61,392 bases of DNA from Aphodousia faecalis (GCA_018712705.1 DVGM01000065.1:1-61392); one strand, 5' to 3'. Positions 35,057 through 44,448 are shown, counted from the stretch's first letter. Numbers and translations are program-made. The notes: generated by a model from the sequence alone, not told the origin.

Positions 35057-35419
35057 AATCCTCAGTTAACTTGCGTGTCATTGTATCCGAGAGCTATTTA
35101 AGAAAGAAAAAGAATTACATTTCTAAGCAAATCTCTCGTTTTGATCCTGTGGAAAACTCAAATTTCTGAAAACTCCATAATTTCAAACGATTAGCGCAAT
35201 CTTGTGCATTTTTGTGGATAACTTTGTGGATAACCTTTCTCGTGATTACTTTTTAAGCAAAATCCTCTGATTCGAGCTTAACTTGCTGAAATCAGAGGAT
35301 TTTTATAATATTTCTTAAAAATCAAATACTTATAACTGTCACATTTCTGTAACCATTTAATTTTCAAGGATTTTTACTTGTTCACTTTTTCTGTGGATAA
35401 CTTTGGGGACAAGTCCTCT
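35057..35419. other. priA-hemE intergenic region with a DnaA-box cluster
   Basis: This 363-base AT-rich gap contains the reverse DnaA box TGTGGATAA three times (35,213-35,221, 35,225-35,233 and 35,392-35,400) and one copy with a single mismatch (35,148). The middle pair is separated by CTT and has an identical counterpart at 61,147-61,167. The hemE terminator is also here. No ORF of note is present. Confidence 0.75.
35261..35301 (-). terminator. hemE terminator
   Basis: AATCCTCTGATT (35,261-35,272) and AATCAGAGGATT (35,290-35,301) are perfect 12-bp arms with a 17-base loop. T-runs follow in both directions (TTTTATAA on plus; TTTTGCTT on minus). It is placed downstream of hemE. Confidence 0.85.
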
Positions 35420-36487
35420 TTAGCGATGAAATGAAGTGCTGTATCGATGAACTTCATCGACCAATACAGCCACAGCCTCGGGTGGAGTAAATTGATTGAT
35501 ACCATGTCCGAGATTGAAAACATGTCCGCCGTTACCGACAACACCAAAATCGTCAATTACTCGTCTGACCTCTTGACGTATTTTTTCTTCCGAACCAAAT
35601 AAGACCATCGGATCCAAGTTGCCTTGCAGGGCAACCTTATCTTGAATCTTAGCTCGCGCTTCAGAGAGATTGGTTGTCCAATCCAAGCCAACAGCATCCG
35701 CTCCACAAGAGGCGATAGCTTGCAGCCATTGCCCGCCTCCCTTTGTAAACACAATCACCGGTACTCTCTCGTTGTCATAAGTTTTATGCAACCTGGCAAT
35801 AATTTTTTGAATGTAAGCCAAAGAGAACTCTTTGAAGGCTGGCTCTGATAACGTGCCGCCCCAGGTATCAAAAATCTGCACCGCCTGTGCCCCTGACTCA
35901 ATCTGAGCATTCAAGTAGGCCGTGACGCTTCTGGCATTAATGTCCAAAATTTGATGCAGGAGATCCGGTCGGGTATACATCATCGTTTTAATTGTTCGGT
36001 AATCCTTACTTGAGCCCCCTTCAACCATATAACAGGCCAAAGTAAAAGGACTTCCTGAAAAACCGATCAACGGAACACGATTGTTCAATGCTTTCCGAAT
36101 GGTCGAAACAGCATCGGTTACATAACGAAGAGTCTTTTGAATATCCGGCACCCTCAATAATTTGACGTCTTCTTCATGGCGAACCGGTTGGGCAAATTTA
36201 GGCCCTTCTCCTGCTACAAAAGATAAGCCCAGTCCCATGGCATCGGGAACCGTCAAAATGTCCGAAAATAAAATCGCCGCATCGAGATTAAACCGTTCAA
36301 CCGGTTGCAATGTCACCTCACAGGCCAACTCAGGCGATTGAGCTAATTTCATAAAGCTGCCCGCTTGCGCCCGTGTTGCATTGTATTCAGGGAGATAGCG
36401 TCCGGCCTGTCTCATTAGCCAAACAGGCGTAAAGTCACATTTTTGACGCAAAAGTGCTCTTAAAAAAGTATCATTATCCGGTCTCAT
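35420..36487 (-). CDS. hemE: Uroporphyrinogen decarboxylase HemE
   Basis: This 355-residue cytoplasmic enzyme removes four carboxyl groups from uroporphyrinogen III to give coproporphyrinogen III in haem synthesis. The signature RQAGRYLPEY lies at residues 26-35, and the second family motif IGFSGSPFTLACYMVEGG is intact. The start is MRPDNDTF (36,487), matching the family length; the 39 codons upstream would run into the divergent yggU promoter. It diverges from yggU with an 18-base gap. Confidence 0.96.
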   Translation of the reverse strand: MRPDNDTFLRALLRQKCDFTPVWLMRQAGRYLPEYNATRAQAGSFMKLAQSPELACEVTLQPVERFNLDAAILFSDILTVPDAMGLGLSFVAGEGPKFAQPVRHEEDVKLLRVPDIQKTLRYVTDAVSTIRKALNNRVPLIGFSGSPFTLACYMVEGGSSKDYRTIKTMMYTRPDLLHQILDINARSVTAYLNAQIESGAQAVQIFDTWGGTLSEPAFKEFSLAYIQKIIARLHKTYDNERVPVIVFTKGGGQWLQAIASCGADAVGLDWTTNLSEARAKIQDKVALQGNLDPMVLFGSEEKIRQEVRRVIDDFGVVGNGGHVFNLGHGINQFTPPEAVAVLVDEVHRYSTSFHR

Positions 36488-36505
36488 TGTTAACAGGAAC
36501 CCAAT

Positions 36506-36808
36506 ATGGCTCCGCCTTCTTGGTTGATTGTTAGAAATTCTGATGTTCTTATCGACGTTCATGCCCAACCCGGCGCCAAACGATCGGCTATTGTGGGTGA
36601 GCATGGCGGACGTTTAAAAATTGCCATTGCTTCACCACCGGTTGATGGCAAAGCCAACAGCGCACTCATCGCTTTTTTAGCGAAGACTTTATCCGTTTCC
36701 AAATCATCCATAGAAATTGTTAACGGAGAAACTTCCCGACAAAAACGCTTCCTCATCAAACAGATGACGGAATCCGAGTGCCTGAACAAAATCTTTGGGG
36801 CACTATAG
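36506..36808 (+). CDS. YggU/DUF167 family protein
   Basis: This 100-residue protein has the DUF167 signature VHAQPGAKRSAIVGEHGGRLKIAIASPPVDGKANSALIAFLA, followed by VSKSSIEIVNGETSRQKRF. The family is small, cytoplasmic and structurally known, but of unknown role. It diverges from hemE with very little space, so the two promoters must overlap, and it ends just before a strong hairpin shared with the usp gene. Confidence 0.88.
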   Translation: MAPPSWLIVRNSDVLIDVHAQPGAKRSAIVGEHGGRLKIAIASPPVDGKANSALIAFLAKTLSVSKSSIEIVNGETSRQKRFLIKQMTESECLNKIFGAL

Positions 36809-36835
36809 TCAGTAGGGCTTAAATGAGTGTTAAAA

Positions 36836-36865
36836 GCGTCTGTCTCCTTTAACGGAGACAGACGC
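36836..36865. terminator. Terminator between yggU and usp
   Basis: GCGTCTGTCTCC and GGAGACAGACGC are perfect 12-bp arms around TTTAAC. The minus strand continues TTTTAA, serving the usp gene. The plus-strand side has no T-run. Confidence 0.8.
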
Positions 36866-36887
36866 CAAGATAGGAAGAACGTCAGGT

Positions 36888-37283
36888 TTAGCGGACAACG
36901 AGCACCGGACGGTCAATTTGCGCAAGCGTCTTTTGAGTTTCACTACCGATAAACAAGCTACCAATACTACCCATGCCGCGGCTTGCCATTACCACATAGT
37001 CAACGTCTTCGTCTTTAGCAAGCTTAATGATGCACTGCCAAGGAGCTTCGCCGTGAATAGCCATAACACGGCACGGCAATTGAGCAGCTTTAGCCGCTTC
37101 ATAAATCACGCTCAAGCGCTTTTGAACCTCTTCGCTCTCGCCGGCCAAACCGTCCTTAGGTTCCGCACCCTTAACAGCTGTCATTCCGATCAATTCAGCC
37201 TTTAAAGGCAACGCCACTCCGACAGCAGCTTCAATCGCTTTTTCGCTTAATTCAGAGCCATCCGTACAAACAAGAACCTTCAT
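36888..37283 (-). CDS. Universal stress protein (UspA family)
   Basis: This 131-residue single-domain Usp starts MKVLVCTDGSELSEKAIEAA. The ATP-binding motif near the C-terminus reads MASRGMGSIGSLFIGSETQKTL (G-x-G-x9-G-S/T). The start at 37,283 was preferred over a 12-codon longer frame because MKVLVCTDGS is the family N-terminus. It is a single gene with its own terminator. Usp proteins aid survival under starvation and stress; the specific trigger is unknown. Confidence 0.9.
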   Translation of the reverse strand: MKVLVCTDGSELSEKAIEAAVGVALPLKAELIGMTAVKGAEPKDGLAGESEEVQKRLSVIYEAAKAAQLPCRVMAIHGEAPWQCIIKLAKDEDVDYVVMASRGMGSIGSLFIGSETQKTLAQIDRPVLVVR

Positions 37284-37371
37284 ACTTCCTCTCAAATAAT
37301 CACAGGGACGCACACCCAATGGCGTCCTCTTACGTTTATCCTACGCCGATTGAATTTAAAGGGTTATGACA

Positions 37372-37409
37372 CAAAACAAAAAAGGACAGATGTCTTCACA
37401 CATCTGCCC
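37372..37409 (-). terminator. atp operon terminator
   Basis: On the minus strand GGGCAGATGT and ACATCTGTCC pair (one G-U) around a 6-base loop and are followed by TTTTTTGTTTTG. It starts 20 bases after the atpC stop. Confidence 0.88.
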
Positions 37410-37428
37410 TTCTTCGTCGCTTTTGCGC

Positions 37429-37848
37429 TTAGTGATGGCGTTTGAGCTTTTCGATAGCTGCCATTTGAGCAGCCAAGAAAGCCAATTGCGCATCGAGCTT
37501 GGCCAAATCGGCTTCGCTCGTAGCCTTGCTGCGCGCTTCGCGAGCAGCTGCCATAGCCTTTTCCGTCTTGGCGCGATCCATTTCTTCGGAACGAATAGCG
37601 GTATCAGCCAGAACCGTGACGTGCTGAGGCTGCACTTCGATTACACCACCAGCAACAAACACTTGTTTGACCTCTTTAGAGCCAGGCATTGTGATGCGCA
37701 CAAAACCCGGTTTAATCAAAGAAATCAACGGTGCGTGTTGCGGCAGAATCCCCAATTCGCCAGCCTCACCCGGAAGGGCGACAAACTCAGCGTCACCGGA
37801 GAAAATCTGCTCTTCGGCGCTAACGACGTCAACTTTAATCGTAGACAT
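37429..37848 (-). CDS. atpC: ATP synthase epsilon subunit
   Basis: This 139-residue F1 central-stalk subunit begins MSTIKVDVVSAEEQIFSGDAE, and its beta-sandwich domain has GELGILPQHAPLISLIKPG. The C-terminal helical hairpin (about 90-139) is the part that inhibits ATP hydrolysis in the up state. It is the last gene of the operon, 65 bases after atpD, and followed by the operon terminator. Confidence 0.95.
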   Translation of the reverse strand: MSTIKVDVVSAEEQIFSGDAEFVALPGEAGELGILPQHAPLISLIKPGFVRITMPGSKEVKQVFVAGGVIEVQPQHVTVLADTAIRSEEMDRAKTEKAMAAAREARSKATSEADLAKLDAQLAFLAAQMAAIEKLKRHH

Positions 37849-37913
37849 AAGTTGCTCCGTAGTCGTGTTTCAGCGTCAGGTGAAGATTGACTTCACCTGA
37901 TCACCGAACCCGA

Positions 37914-39317
37914 TTAGTGCATCGTCTTAGCCTTTTCAAAGGCTTCGTCGATCGTACCAACCATGTAGAAGGCTTGTTCAGGCAAAGCGTCGCATTCGCC
38001 GTCAACAATCATGCGGAAACCGCGGATCGTTTCTTTGAGCGGAACATATTTGCCGGGAGCACCCGTGAACACTTCAGCCACATGGAACGGTTGAGACAGG
38101 AAGCGTTGGATCTTACGAGCACGCATAACTGTAAGCTTATCTTCCGGAGCCAATTCATCCATACCCAAAATGGCGATAATGTCACGCAATTCCTTGTAAC
38201 GTTGCAAGGTTTCTTGAACGCGACGGCAAATCGTGTAGTGTTCTTCACCGATGATCAACGGATCAACTTGGCGGCTCGTGGAGTCCAACGGGTCAACAGC
38301 CGGGTAAATACCCAAAGCGGCGATGTCACGAGACAACACAACCGTGGCGTCCAAGTGGCCGAAGGTCGTGGCCGGAGACGGGTCAGTCAAGTCGTCAGCA
38401 GGCACGTACACAGCTTGAATGGAGGTAATAGAACCAACCTTCGTGGAAGCAATACGTTCTTGCAACTTACCCATTTCTTCAGCCAGGGTCGGTTGATAAC
38501 CCACAGCAGACGGCATACGACCGAGCAAAGCGGACACTTCCGTACCAGCCAAGGTGTAACGATAAATGTTGTCGATGAACAACAGAATATCGCGGCCTTC
38601 ATCACGGAAAGCTTCAGCCATTGTCAAACCGGTCAAAGCCACACGCAGACGGTTGCCCGGGGGTTCGTTCATCTGACCGAACACCATGGCCACCTTATCG
38701 AGCACGTGGGATTCTTCCATTTCGTGGTAGAAGTCGTTACCTTCACGGGTACGTTCACCCACACCGGCGAACACGGAATAACCACCATAAGCCTTAGCAA
38801 TATTGTTGATCAATTCCATCATGTTCACGGTCTTACCCACACCGGCACCACCAAAGAGACCGACCTTACCGCCCTTAGCGAACGGGCAAATCAAGTCAAT
38901 CACCTTAATACCGGTTTCGAGCAAGTCCACGGACGGGCTCAATTCGTCAAACTTAGGTGCTGCTTGGTGAATCGTACGACGTTCGTCTTCACCGATCGGG
39001 CCGCAGTTGTCAATCGGGCGACCCAACACGTCCATAATGCGACCCAAGGTCTTCGGGCCGACAGGCACCGAAATACCGGCGCCGGTACTACGAACCTTCA
39101 TGCCGCGTTGCAAACCTTCAGAGGCGCCCATGGCAATGGTACGAACCACGCCGTCGCCCAATTGTTGTTGCACTTCAAAGGTCAAGCCTTCTTCGGCAAG
39201 AGTGTTCTTTTCATCCTTTTCTAAGATAAGGGCATCGTATACTTTGGGCATTTGGTCGCGCGGGAACTCAATGTCCACCACAGCGCCAATGACCTGAACG
39301 ATCTGTCCGATACTCAT
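37914..39317 (-). CDS. atpD: ATP synthase beta subunit
   Basis: This 467-residue catalytic subunit of F1 has the P-loop GGAGVGKT (about 151-158). The catalytic glutamate lies in GVGERTREGND and the DELSEED-type element here reads DELAPED. ALLGRMPSAVGYQPTLAEEMG is the alpha/beta family signature. It lies 12 bases after atpG. A long plus-strand frame across this gene is an antisense shadow created by codon bias. Confidence 0.98.
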   Translation of the reverse strand: MSIGQIVQVIGAVVDIEFPRDQMPKVYDALILEKDEKNTLAEEGLTFEVQQQLGDGVVRTIAMGASEGLQRGMKVRSTGAGISVPVGPKTLGRIMDVLGRPIDNCGPIGEDERRTIHQAAPKFDELSPSVDLLETGIKVIDLICPFAKGGKVGLFGGAGVGKTVNMMELINNIAKAYGGYSVFAGVGERTREGNDFYHEMEESHVLDKVAMVFGQMNEPPGNRLRVALTGLTMAEAFRDEGRDILLFIDNIYRYTLAGTEVSALLGRMPSAVGYQPTLAEEMGKLQERIASTKVGSITSIQAVYVPADDLTDPSPATTFGHLDATVVLSRDIAALGIYPAVDPLDSTSRQVDPLIIGEEHYTICRRVQETLQRYKELRDIIAILGMDELAPEDKLTVMRARKIQRFLSQPFHVAEVFTGAPGKYVPLKETIRGFRMIVDGECDALPEQAFYMVGTIDEAFEKAKTMH

Positions 39318-39329
39318 GGGATATCCTCT

Positions 39330-40214
39330 TTAAGACACGGCGGCAGCACCACCAACGATTTCAGTAATTTCCTTCGTGATGGCCGCTTGACGAGTCTTGT
39401 TATAAACCAATTGTAGATCACCGATAAGCTTCTTGGCGTTGTCGCTGGCGGCCTTCATAGCAACCATACGAGCACTTTGTTCAGAAGCCATGTTTTCTGC
39501 AACGGCTTGGTAAATTAAAGCTTCGATGTAGCGCTTTAACAGCACATCGAGAACCGTGGCGTCACTGGGTTCGTAGAGATAATCCCACGAATAATCCCGA
39601 CGTTTTTCGCCAATCATCTCAAGTCGATCACTCGACAAGGGCAAAAGCTGTTCAATGACAGGTTCTTGCTTCATTGCATTCACAAAACGTGAATAGGCAA
39701 GATAAACCTTGTCCAACTTTCCGGCGCTGTATTGTTCAAGTTGAACATTGATCGCACCAATCAATTTTTCCAATTGCGGACGATCACCCAACTGTACGGC
39801 ATGCGAGAGTAAATCCACTCCGGCATGCTGCATAAAACCAAGGCCCTTATTACCGATAGCCGTACCCTCAACGGTTACGCCTTCAGCCTTCCAATCCTTG
39901 ATCTTATTGAGCACCATACGTTGAATATTGGTGTTCAAAGCACCGGCCAAACCTTTGTCCGTCGTCACCATGATCAGACCAACTTTCGCAGCAGTAGTGG
40001 GATGCGGACGCAAGAAAGGATGCTTGTAGCTCGTCGTCGCCGTGGCCAAATGAGCCACGATATTACGGATGCTTTCTCCGTAAGGACGAGCCGCATGCAT
40101 GCGATCCTGCGCTTTGCGCATCTTCGATGCCGCTACCATTTCCATCGCCTTAGTGATCTTGCGCGTATTTTGTACGCTCTTGATCTTGGCGCGAATTTCC
40201 TTGGTACTAGGCAT
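39330..40214 (-). CDS. atpG: ATP synthase gamma subunit
   Basis: This 294-residue rotary shaft of F1 starts with MPSTKEIRAKIKSVQNTRKITKAMEMVAASKM and ends with the family signature ARMVAMKAASDNAKKLIGDLQLVYNKTRQAAITKEITEIVGGA (only key parts matter: the long N- and C-terminal coiled helices). It lies 31 bases after atpA. Length is normal. Confidence 0.97.
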   Translation of the reverse strand: MPSTKEIRAKIKSVQNTRKITKAMEMVAASKMRKAQDRMHAARPYGESIRNIVAHLATATTSYKHPFLRPHPTTAAKVGLIMVTTDKGLAGALNTNIQRMVLNKIKDWKAEGVTVEGTAIGNKGLGFMQHAGVDLLSHAVQLGDRPQLEKLIGAINVQLEQYSAGKLDKVYLAYSRFVNAMKQEPVIEQLLPLSSDRLEMIGEKRRDYSWDYLYEPSDATVLDVLLKRYIEALIYQAVAENMASEQSARMVAMKAASDNAKKLIGDLQLVYNKTRQAAITKEITEIVGGAAAVS

Positions 40215-40245
40215 GTGGTCCCCTTAGGTGTTTATCGACTTCCAA

Positions 40246-41787
40246 TTAGTAGGTGCCGTTTTTCTTAAATTCATTCACCGCAGCCAAAAGAAGTTCTTTG
40301 TCTTCTGCGACCAATTCCTTCTTTTCTTCGATGCGTTGAACCAAATCAGCGTGGTGGTTGGCCACAAATTCACGGCAAGCCTTTTCAAAGCGCAGTGCAT
40401 CCTTAGCGTCGACATCGTCATAAATGCCTTGTTCCACGCAGAAGAGCACCAAAGCTTCTTCCCAAACCTGTAACGGTTGATATTGCGGTTGCTTCATCAA
40501 TTCGGTCACAACCTTACCGCGATCCAATTGCTTACGAGTTGCTTCGTCCAAGTCAGAGGCAAACTGAGCAAAAGCAGCCAATTCACGATACTGAGCCAAA
40601 GCCAAGCGAACACCGCCGCCCAACTTCTTAATAATCTTCGTTTGAGCTGCACCACCCACACGGGACACAGAAATACCCGGGTTGATAGCAGGACGGATAC
40701 CGGCGTTGAAAAGGTCGGTTTCCAAGAAGATCTGACCGTCAGTAATAGAAATCACGTTGGTCGGCACGAAAGCGGTCACGTCACCGGCTTGCGTTTCAAT
40801 AATTGGCAAAGCGGTCATGGAACCCGTCTTACCCTTGACAGCACCCTTGGTGAAACGTTCCACGTAATCCGCATTCACACGAGCCGCACGTTCGAGCAAA
40901 CGGCTGTGCAAGTAGAAAACGTCACCAGGATAAGCTTCACGTCCCGGCGGACGACGCAACAGCAAGGAGATTTGGCGATATGCCCAAGCTTGCTTGGTTA
41001 AGTCGTCATAAACGATCAAAGAATCTTGGCCACGGTCGCGGAAGTATTCACCCATCGTAGCACCAGCGTACGGGGCGATGTACTGCAACGCAGCAGATTC
41101 AGAGGCAGAGGCTGCTACAACGATCGTGTAGTCCATTGCGCCGTGTTCTTCTAACTTACGAACAACGTTTGCAATAGTGGAAGCCTTTTGACCGATTGCG
41201 ACGTATACGCAAATCAGATCTTTGCCCTTTTGGTTAATAATCGTGTCCAAGGCCACAGCGGTCTTACCCGTTTGACGGTCACCAATGATCAATTCACGTT
41301 GACCACGGCCGATCGGCACCATGGCGTCAATGGACTTCAAACCGGTTTGAACCGGTTGAGACACGGATTGACGATCAATAACACCAGGAGCCACTTTTTC
41401 GACCACGTCATATTCGTCCGTGTCGATCGGGCCCTTGCCATCGATCGGTTGACCCAAAGCATTGACCACACGGCCAATCAACTTCGGACCAACAGGCACA
41501 GAGAGAATGCGGCCCGTCGTCTTAACGATGTCGCCTTCACTAATGTGCTCATAACTACCAAGAATAACCGCACCCACAGAGTCACGTTCAAGGTTCAAAG
41601 CCAAACCGTACGTGCTGTTGGGGAATTCCAACATTTCGCCTTGCATCACGTCAGAAAGACCGTGAACACGGCAAATACCGTCGGTCACAGAGACCACGGT
41701 ACCTTGGGTGCGAAGATCAGCGGAGACCCCAAGGCCTTCGATACGCTTTTTCAGCAGATCGCTGATTTCACTAGGATTGAGTTGCAT
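40246..41787 (-). CDS. atpA: ATP synthase alpha subunit
   Basis: This 513-residue non-catalytic nucleotide-binding subunit of F1 has the P-loop GDRQTGKTA (about 169-177). The arginine finger is in the family signature around PAINPGISVSRVGGAAQ. The N-terminus, MQLNPSEISDLLKKRIEGL, interacts with delta. It lies 18 bases after atpH and has the typical length. Confidence 0.98.
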   Translation of the reverse strand: MQLNPSEISDLLKKRIEGLGVSADLRTQGTVVSVTDGICRVHGLSDVMQGEMLEFPNSTYGLALNLERDSVGAVILGSYEHISEGDIVKTTGRILSVPVGPKLIGRVVNALGQPIDGKGPIDTDEYDVVEKVAPGVIDRQSVSQPVQTGLKSIDAMVPIGRGQRELIIGDRQTGKTAVALDTIINQKGKDLICVYVAIGQKASTIANVVRKLEEHGAMDYTIVVAASASESAALQYIAPYAGATMGEYFRDRGQDSLIVYDDLTKQAWAYRQISLLLRRPPGREAYPGDVFYLHSRLLERAARVNADYVERFTKGAVKGKTGSMTALPIIETQAGDVTAFVPTNVISITDGQIFLETDLFNAGIRPAINPGISVSRVGGAAQTKIIKKLGGGVRLALAQYRELAAFAQFASDLDEATRKQLDRGKVVTELMKQPQYQPLQVWEEALVLFCVEQGIYDDVDAKDALRFEKACREFVANHHADLVQRIEEKKELVAEDKELLLAAVNEFKKNGTY

Positions 41788-41805
41788 GTCTTACAGCTCC
41801 GAAAT

Positions 41806-42360
41806 TTATGCGGTGAGTGCCTCTTGCATTTGAGCAAGTCGCGTCTGAATCGATCCGTCCAAAACTCTGTCGCCAACGCGCACGCGAATACCACCGATCA
41901 AAGCTTCATTGATCGTGACTACCGGCGTGAGCTTCAAGCCAGGGAAACGTTTTCCGAGGCCAGCAACCAAGTCATCTACTTCCGCTTGCGTCATAGGCAT
42001 AGCGGATTCAATATAGGCGTCTGCAACGCCTTCGGATTGATTTTTAAGTTCGCGGAATTGACGTGCGATTTCCGGCACGGCTTCCAAGCGACCGTTCTCA
42101 ACGACCACCTTCAAAAGATTGGCGGCCTCTTCGGGCAATTTTGTTTGTCCGAGACCGGCAATGATGAGATCGTAGATTTGTTCCGAACTCAGTTTAGGAT
42201 CTCCGATCACAGAAACTAATTCGGGTGTGGTCACCACTTGGGCAATACCATCCAGAACAGCAGCCAAATCGGCAGCTTCTTCGGGTCCCTTATTGGCGTC
42301 TTGCAAAGCCAAAAGCATTGCATGCGCATAGGGACGGGCAATCGTCGAAAGTTCAGCCAT
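41806..42360 (-). CDS. atpH: ATP synthase delta subunit
   Basis: This 184-residue peripheral-stalk subunit joins F1 to the b dimer. The N-terminal domain starts MAELSTIARPYAHAMLLAL (family Y/A-A-L pattern), and the C-terminal part carries TPVVTINEALIGGIRVRVGDRVLDGSIQTRLAQM in pieces matching the family signature. It begins 2 bases after atpF ends. Confidence 0.96.
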   Translation of the reverse strand: MAELSTIARPYAHAMLLALQDANKGPEEAADLAAVLDGIAQVVTTPELVSVIGDPKLSSEQIYDLIIAGLGQTKLPEEAANLLKVVVENGRLEAVPEIARQFRELKNQSEGVADAYIESAMPMTQAEVDDLVAGLGKRFPGLKLTPVVTINEALIGGIRVRVGDRVLDGSIQTRLAQMQEALTA

Positions 42361-42362
42361 AA

Positions 42363-42833
42363 TTAAAGCTTAGCCTTCAATTGTTCAAGCATTTGAGCGT
42401 GAACTTTAGTGTCAACTTCGCGACGAAGGATTTGCTCGGCACCGGCAACAGCCAAGCGAGCGACTTCTTCACGCAACTGTTCGCGCAAACGTTCGGCTTC
42501 TTGAGCCACTTCAGCCTTAGCAGCTTCGATGATACGATCGGCTTCAACTTGGGCCTGGGCTTTTGCTTCTTCAACAATAGCCTGACCGCGCTTTTCGCCG
42601 TCATTCATGATCGCCAAAGCTTGAGCACGCGCTTCAGCCTTAATCGCTTGACCTTCCTTTTGGGCTTCCGCTAAGGCCATTTCACCTTTGTCGGCAGCTG
42701 CCAAACCTTCGTCAATCTTCTTTTGCCGTTCTTCGATTGCTCGAATAAGCGGCGGCCAAATGTACTTCATGGTGACCCAAGCACCGAAGAAGAACACGGC
42801 CATCTGTACAAACAGAGAAGCGTTGATGTTCAT
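42363..42833 (-). CDS. atpF: ATP synthase b subunit
   Basis: This 156-residue peripheral-stalk protein has one N-terminal membrane helix (about 5-27, with FVQMAVFFFGAWVTMKYIWPP). A long charged coiled coil rich in Ala, Glu, Lys and Gln runs to the C-terminus. Length equals that of E. coli b. It lies between atpE and atpH; the 89-base atpE-atpF gap includes an inter-cistronic spacer. Confidence 0.96.
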   Translation of the reverse strand: MNINASLFVQMAVFFFGAWVTMKYIWPPLIRAIEERQKKIDEGLAAADKGEMALAEAQKEGQAIKAEARAQALAIMNDGEKRGQAIVEEAKAQAQVEADRIIEAAKAEVAQEAERLREQLREEVARLAVAGAEQILRREVDTKVHAQMLEQLKAKL

Positions 42834-42922
42834 TATTTGAACCCCGTTATGTCAGTTCGCAGGCCCACCTACTTTGTGAGTGCTCACTGACGTCGTTAAT
42901 AAAAGAAACTAAAAAGCTTTTA

Positions 42923-43165
42923 TTAGCCGACGAACGGATTGGCAAAAGCGAACATCATAGCGATACCAACACCGATCAAGAAGGCGGCGTCGATAAGACC
43001 AGCTAACAAGAACATCTTGGTTTGCAAGGCATTCATCAATTCAGGTTGACGGGCAGCGGCTTCGAGGTACTTGGAACCCATGATACCGATACCGATACAA
43101 GCACCGATAGCACCGAGACCGATGATGAGGCCAGCAGCCAAGGCAACAAAAGCGACGTTGGTCAT
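42923..43165 (-). CDS. atpE: ATP synthase c subunit (proton type)
   Basis: This 80-residue membrane hairpin has two helices (about 8-30 and 52-76) with the polar loop ARQPEL between them. The ion-binding carboxylate is Asp59 in GLIDAAFLIGVG. The surrounding residues lack the Gln/Glu/Ser-Thr set of sodium-binding c subunits, so proton coupling is expected. The Gly-rich first helix packs the ring. It lies 71 bases after atpB. Confidence 0.96.
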   Translation of the reverse strand: MTNVAFVALAAGLIIGLGAIGACIGIGIMGSKYLEAAARQPELMNALQTKMFLLAGLIDAAFLIGVGIAMMFAFANPFVG

Positions 43166-43236
43166 TGCAAAACTCCTTAATCCTTAAAAATGGAGTAAAA
43201 GTTAATAAAAAGAAAAAGTTAAGTTAAAAGCTAGTG

Positions 43237-44064
43237 TTAGTGACCTTCATGAGCTTGACCGATGTAAACCAAGGTCAACATCATCATGATGAAGGCTTGT
43301 AAGATAACAATCAACACGTGGAAGAGCCACCAGCAGATCCCTGCCACAGCGTGTCCGAATACACCGAAGATGCTCAGGCCGTCAAAACCGACCCAGAGAC
43401 TACCCAACAGTGCAATCAAGAAGAACAACAATTCCCCTGCATACATATTACCGAACAACCGCATGCCCAAAGAGACGCACTTGGCCAAATATTCGATGAT
43501 ATTCAATGCGAAGTTAAACGGCCAGAGCAAAGGATAGTTACCAAACGGAGCAACGAAAAGTTCGCGGCTAAATCCGCCAACACCTTTGATCTTAATGCCG
43601 TAATAAATCATGAGGAACAGCACGCCCACAGAAATACCCATCGTACCGTTTAAATCAGCAGTGGGCAGCGGACGCAAATAATGAATACCTAACCAACCGG
43701 CGATCGTCGGCAGTAAATCTACCGGGATCAAGTCGATGGCATTCATCAAAACCACCCAGACAAACACCGTCAATGCCAACGGAGCGATAAACGTACGATC
43801 GCCGTGGACAATGGATTTAGCCTGTTCATTCACAAATTCGACGAGCATTTCAACGGCACATTGCCATTTACCGGGCACGCCAGATGTAGCCTTCTTTGCT
43901 CCTTTGTACATCAAATAGAGCGCACAAGCCATCATCAAAATGGAAAAAACAATGGTATCCATATTGAGCACAGAGAAGTCAATAATAGATGACTGCTCAG
44001 TGGTCGACAGGTGATGAAGGTGGTGAGTAATATACTCGGTAGCGGTGAGAGCTTCAGCTGCCAT
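43237..44064 (-). CDS. atpB: ATP synthase a subunit
   Basis: This 275-residue membrane stator carries the proton half-channels, with five to six helices. The essential arginine is in SLGMRLFGNMYAGELL. The start MAAEALTATEY at 44,064 was preferred to a frame 25 codons longer because it begins 2 bases after atpI stops and matches the family; the longer form would overlap atpI. It is second in the operon. Confidence 0.95.
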   Translation of the reverse strand: MAAEALTATEYITHHLHHLSTTEQSSIIDFSVLNMDTIVFSILMMACALYLMYKGAKKATSGVPGKWQCAVEMLVEFVNEQAKSIVHGDRTFIAPLALTVFVWVVLMNAIDLIPVDLLPTIAGWLGIHYLRPLPTADLNGTMGISVGVLFLMIYYGIKIKGVGGFSRELFVAPFGNYPLLWPFNFALNIIEYLAKCVSLGMRLFGNMYAGELLFFLIALLGSLWVGFDGLSIFGVFGHAVAGICWWLFHVLIVILQAFIMMMLTLVYIGQAHEGH

Positions 44065-44066
44065 GT

Positions 44067-44408
44067 TTATTCTCGGGTTAGAAGTCCCAAAAAGGAACAA
44101 TTTAAGACCACAATGACCGAAGCGATCATTGCGGGCCAAATCAAGTCCTCATACAACATCACAATCAAGCACAACAACAGCACAATTGCGATGATCTTAA
44201 CGAACTCGCCAATAAAGAAGAAAAGCGGAGAATATGAAGGACTTAACTTAACGAAGACACTCAAATTCAACGCAAATAACGCATTCGGCACCAAACAAGC
44301 TAAGCCCGCCAGGAACGCCGAAAGAGCTGCACTCTCCCCTCCGAGCAGAGCGGAAACTACAGCAACTCCAATAGTGGCAACGATTTGCAGAAGTACTATT
44401 TTCTTCAT
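44067..44408 (-). CDS. atpI: ATP synthase accessory protein AtpI
   Basis: This 113-residue protein has four membrane helices: KKIVLLQIVATIGVAVVSALLGG, then an SAFLAGLACLVPNALFAL segment and two more. The ALLGGESAALSAFLAGLACLVPN region matches the I-protein pattern. AtpI helps assemble the c ring and may handle magnesium, but is not part of the final enzyme. It is first in the operon, directly behind a strong promoter. Confidence 0.88.
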   Translation of the reverse strand: MKKIVLLQIVATIGVAVVSALLGGESAALSAFLAGLACLVPNALFALNLSVFVKLSPSYSPLFFFIGEFVKIIAIVLLLCLIVMLYEDLIWPAMIASVIVVLNCSFLGLLTRE

Positions 44409-44448
44409 AAAAGTCAGTAGATACCCTACAAACCATTATTCTGCGCGA

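Noticed and set aside
37887..39224. A 445-codon open frame antisense to atpD, and similar long frames antisense to atpA and degP
   Set aside because: They mirror highly expressed, codon-biased genes, lack ribosome-binding sites and encode His/Thr/Arg-rich low-complexity products. They are shadows.
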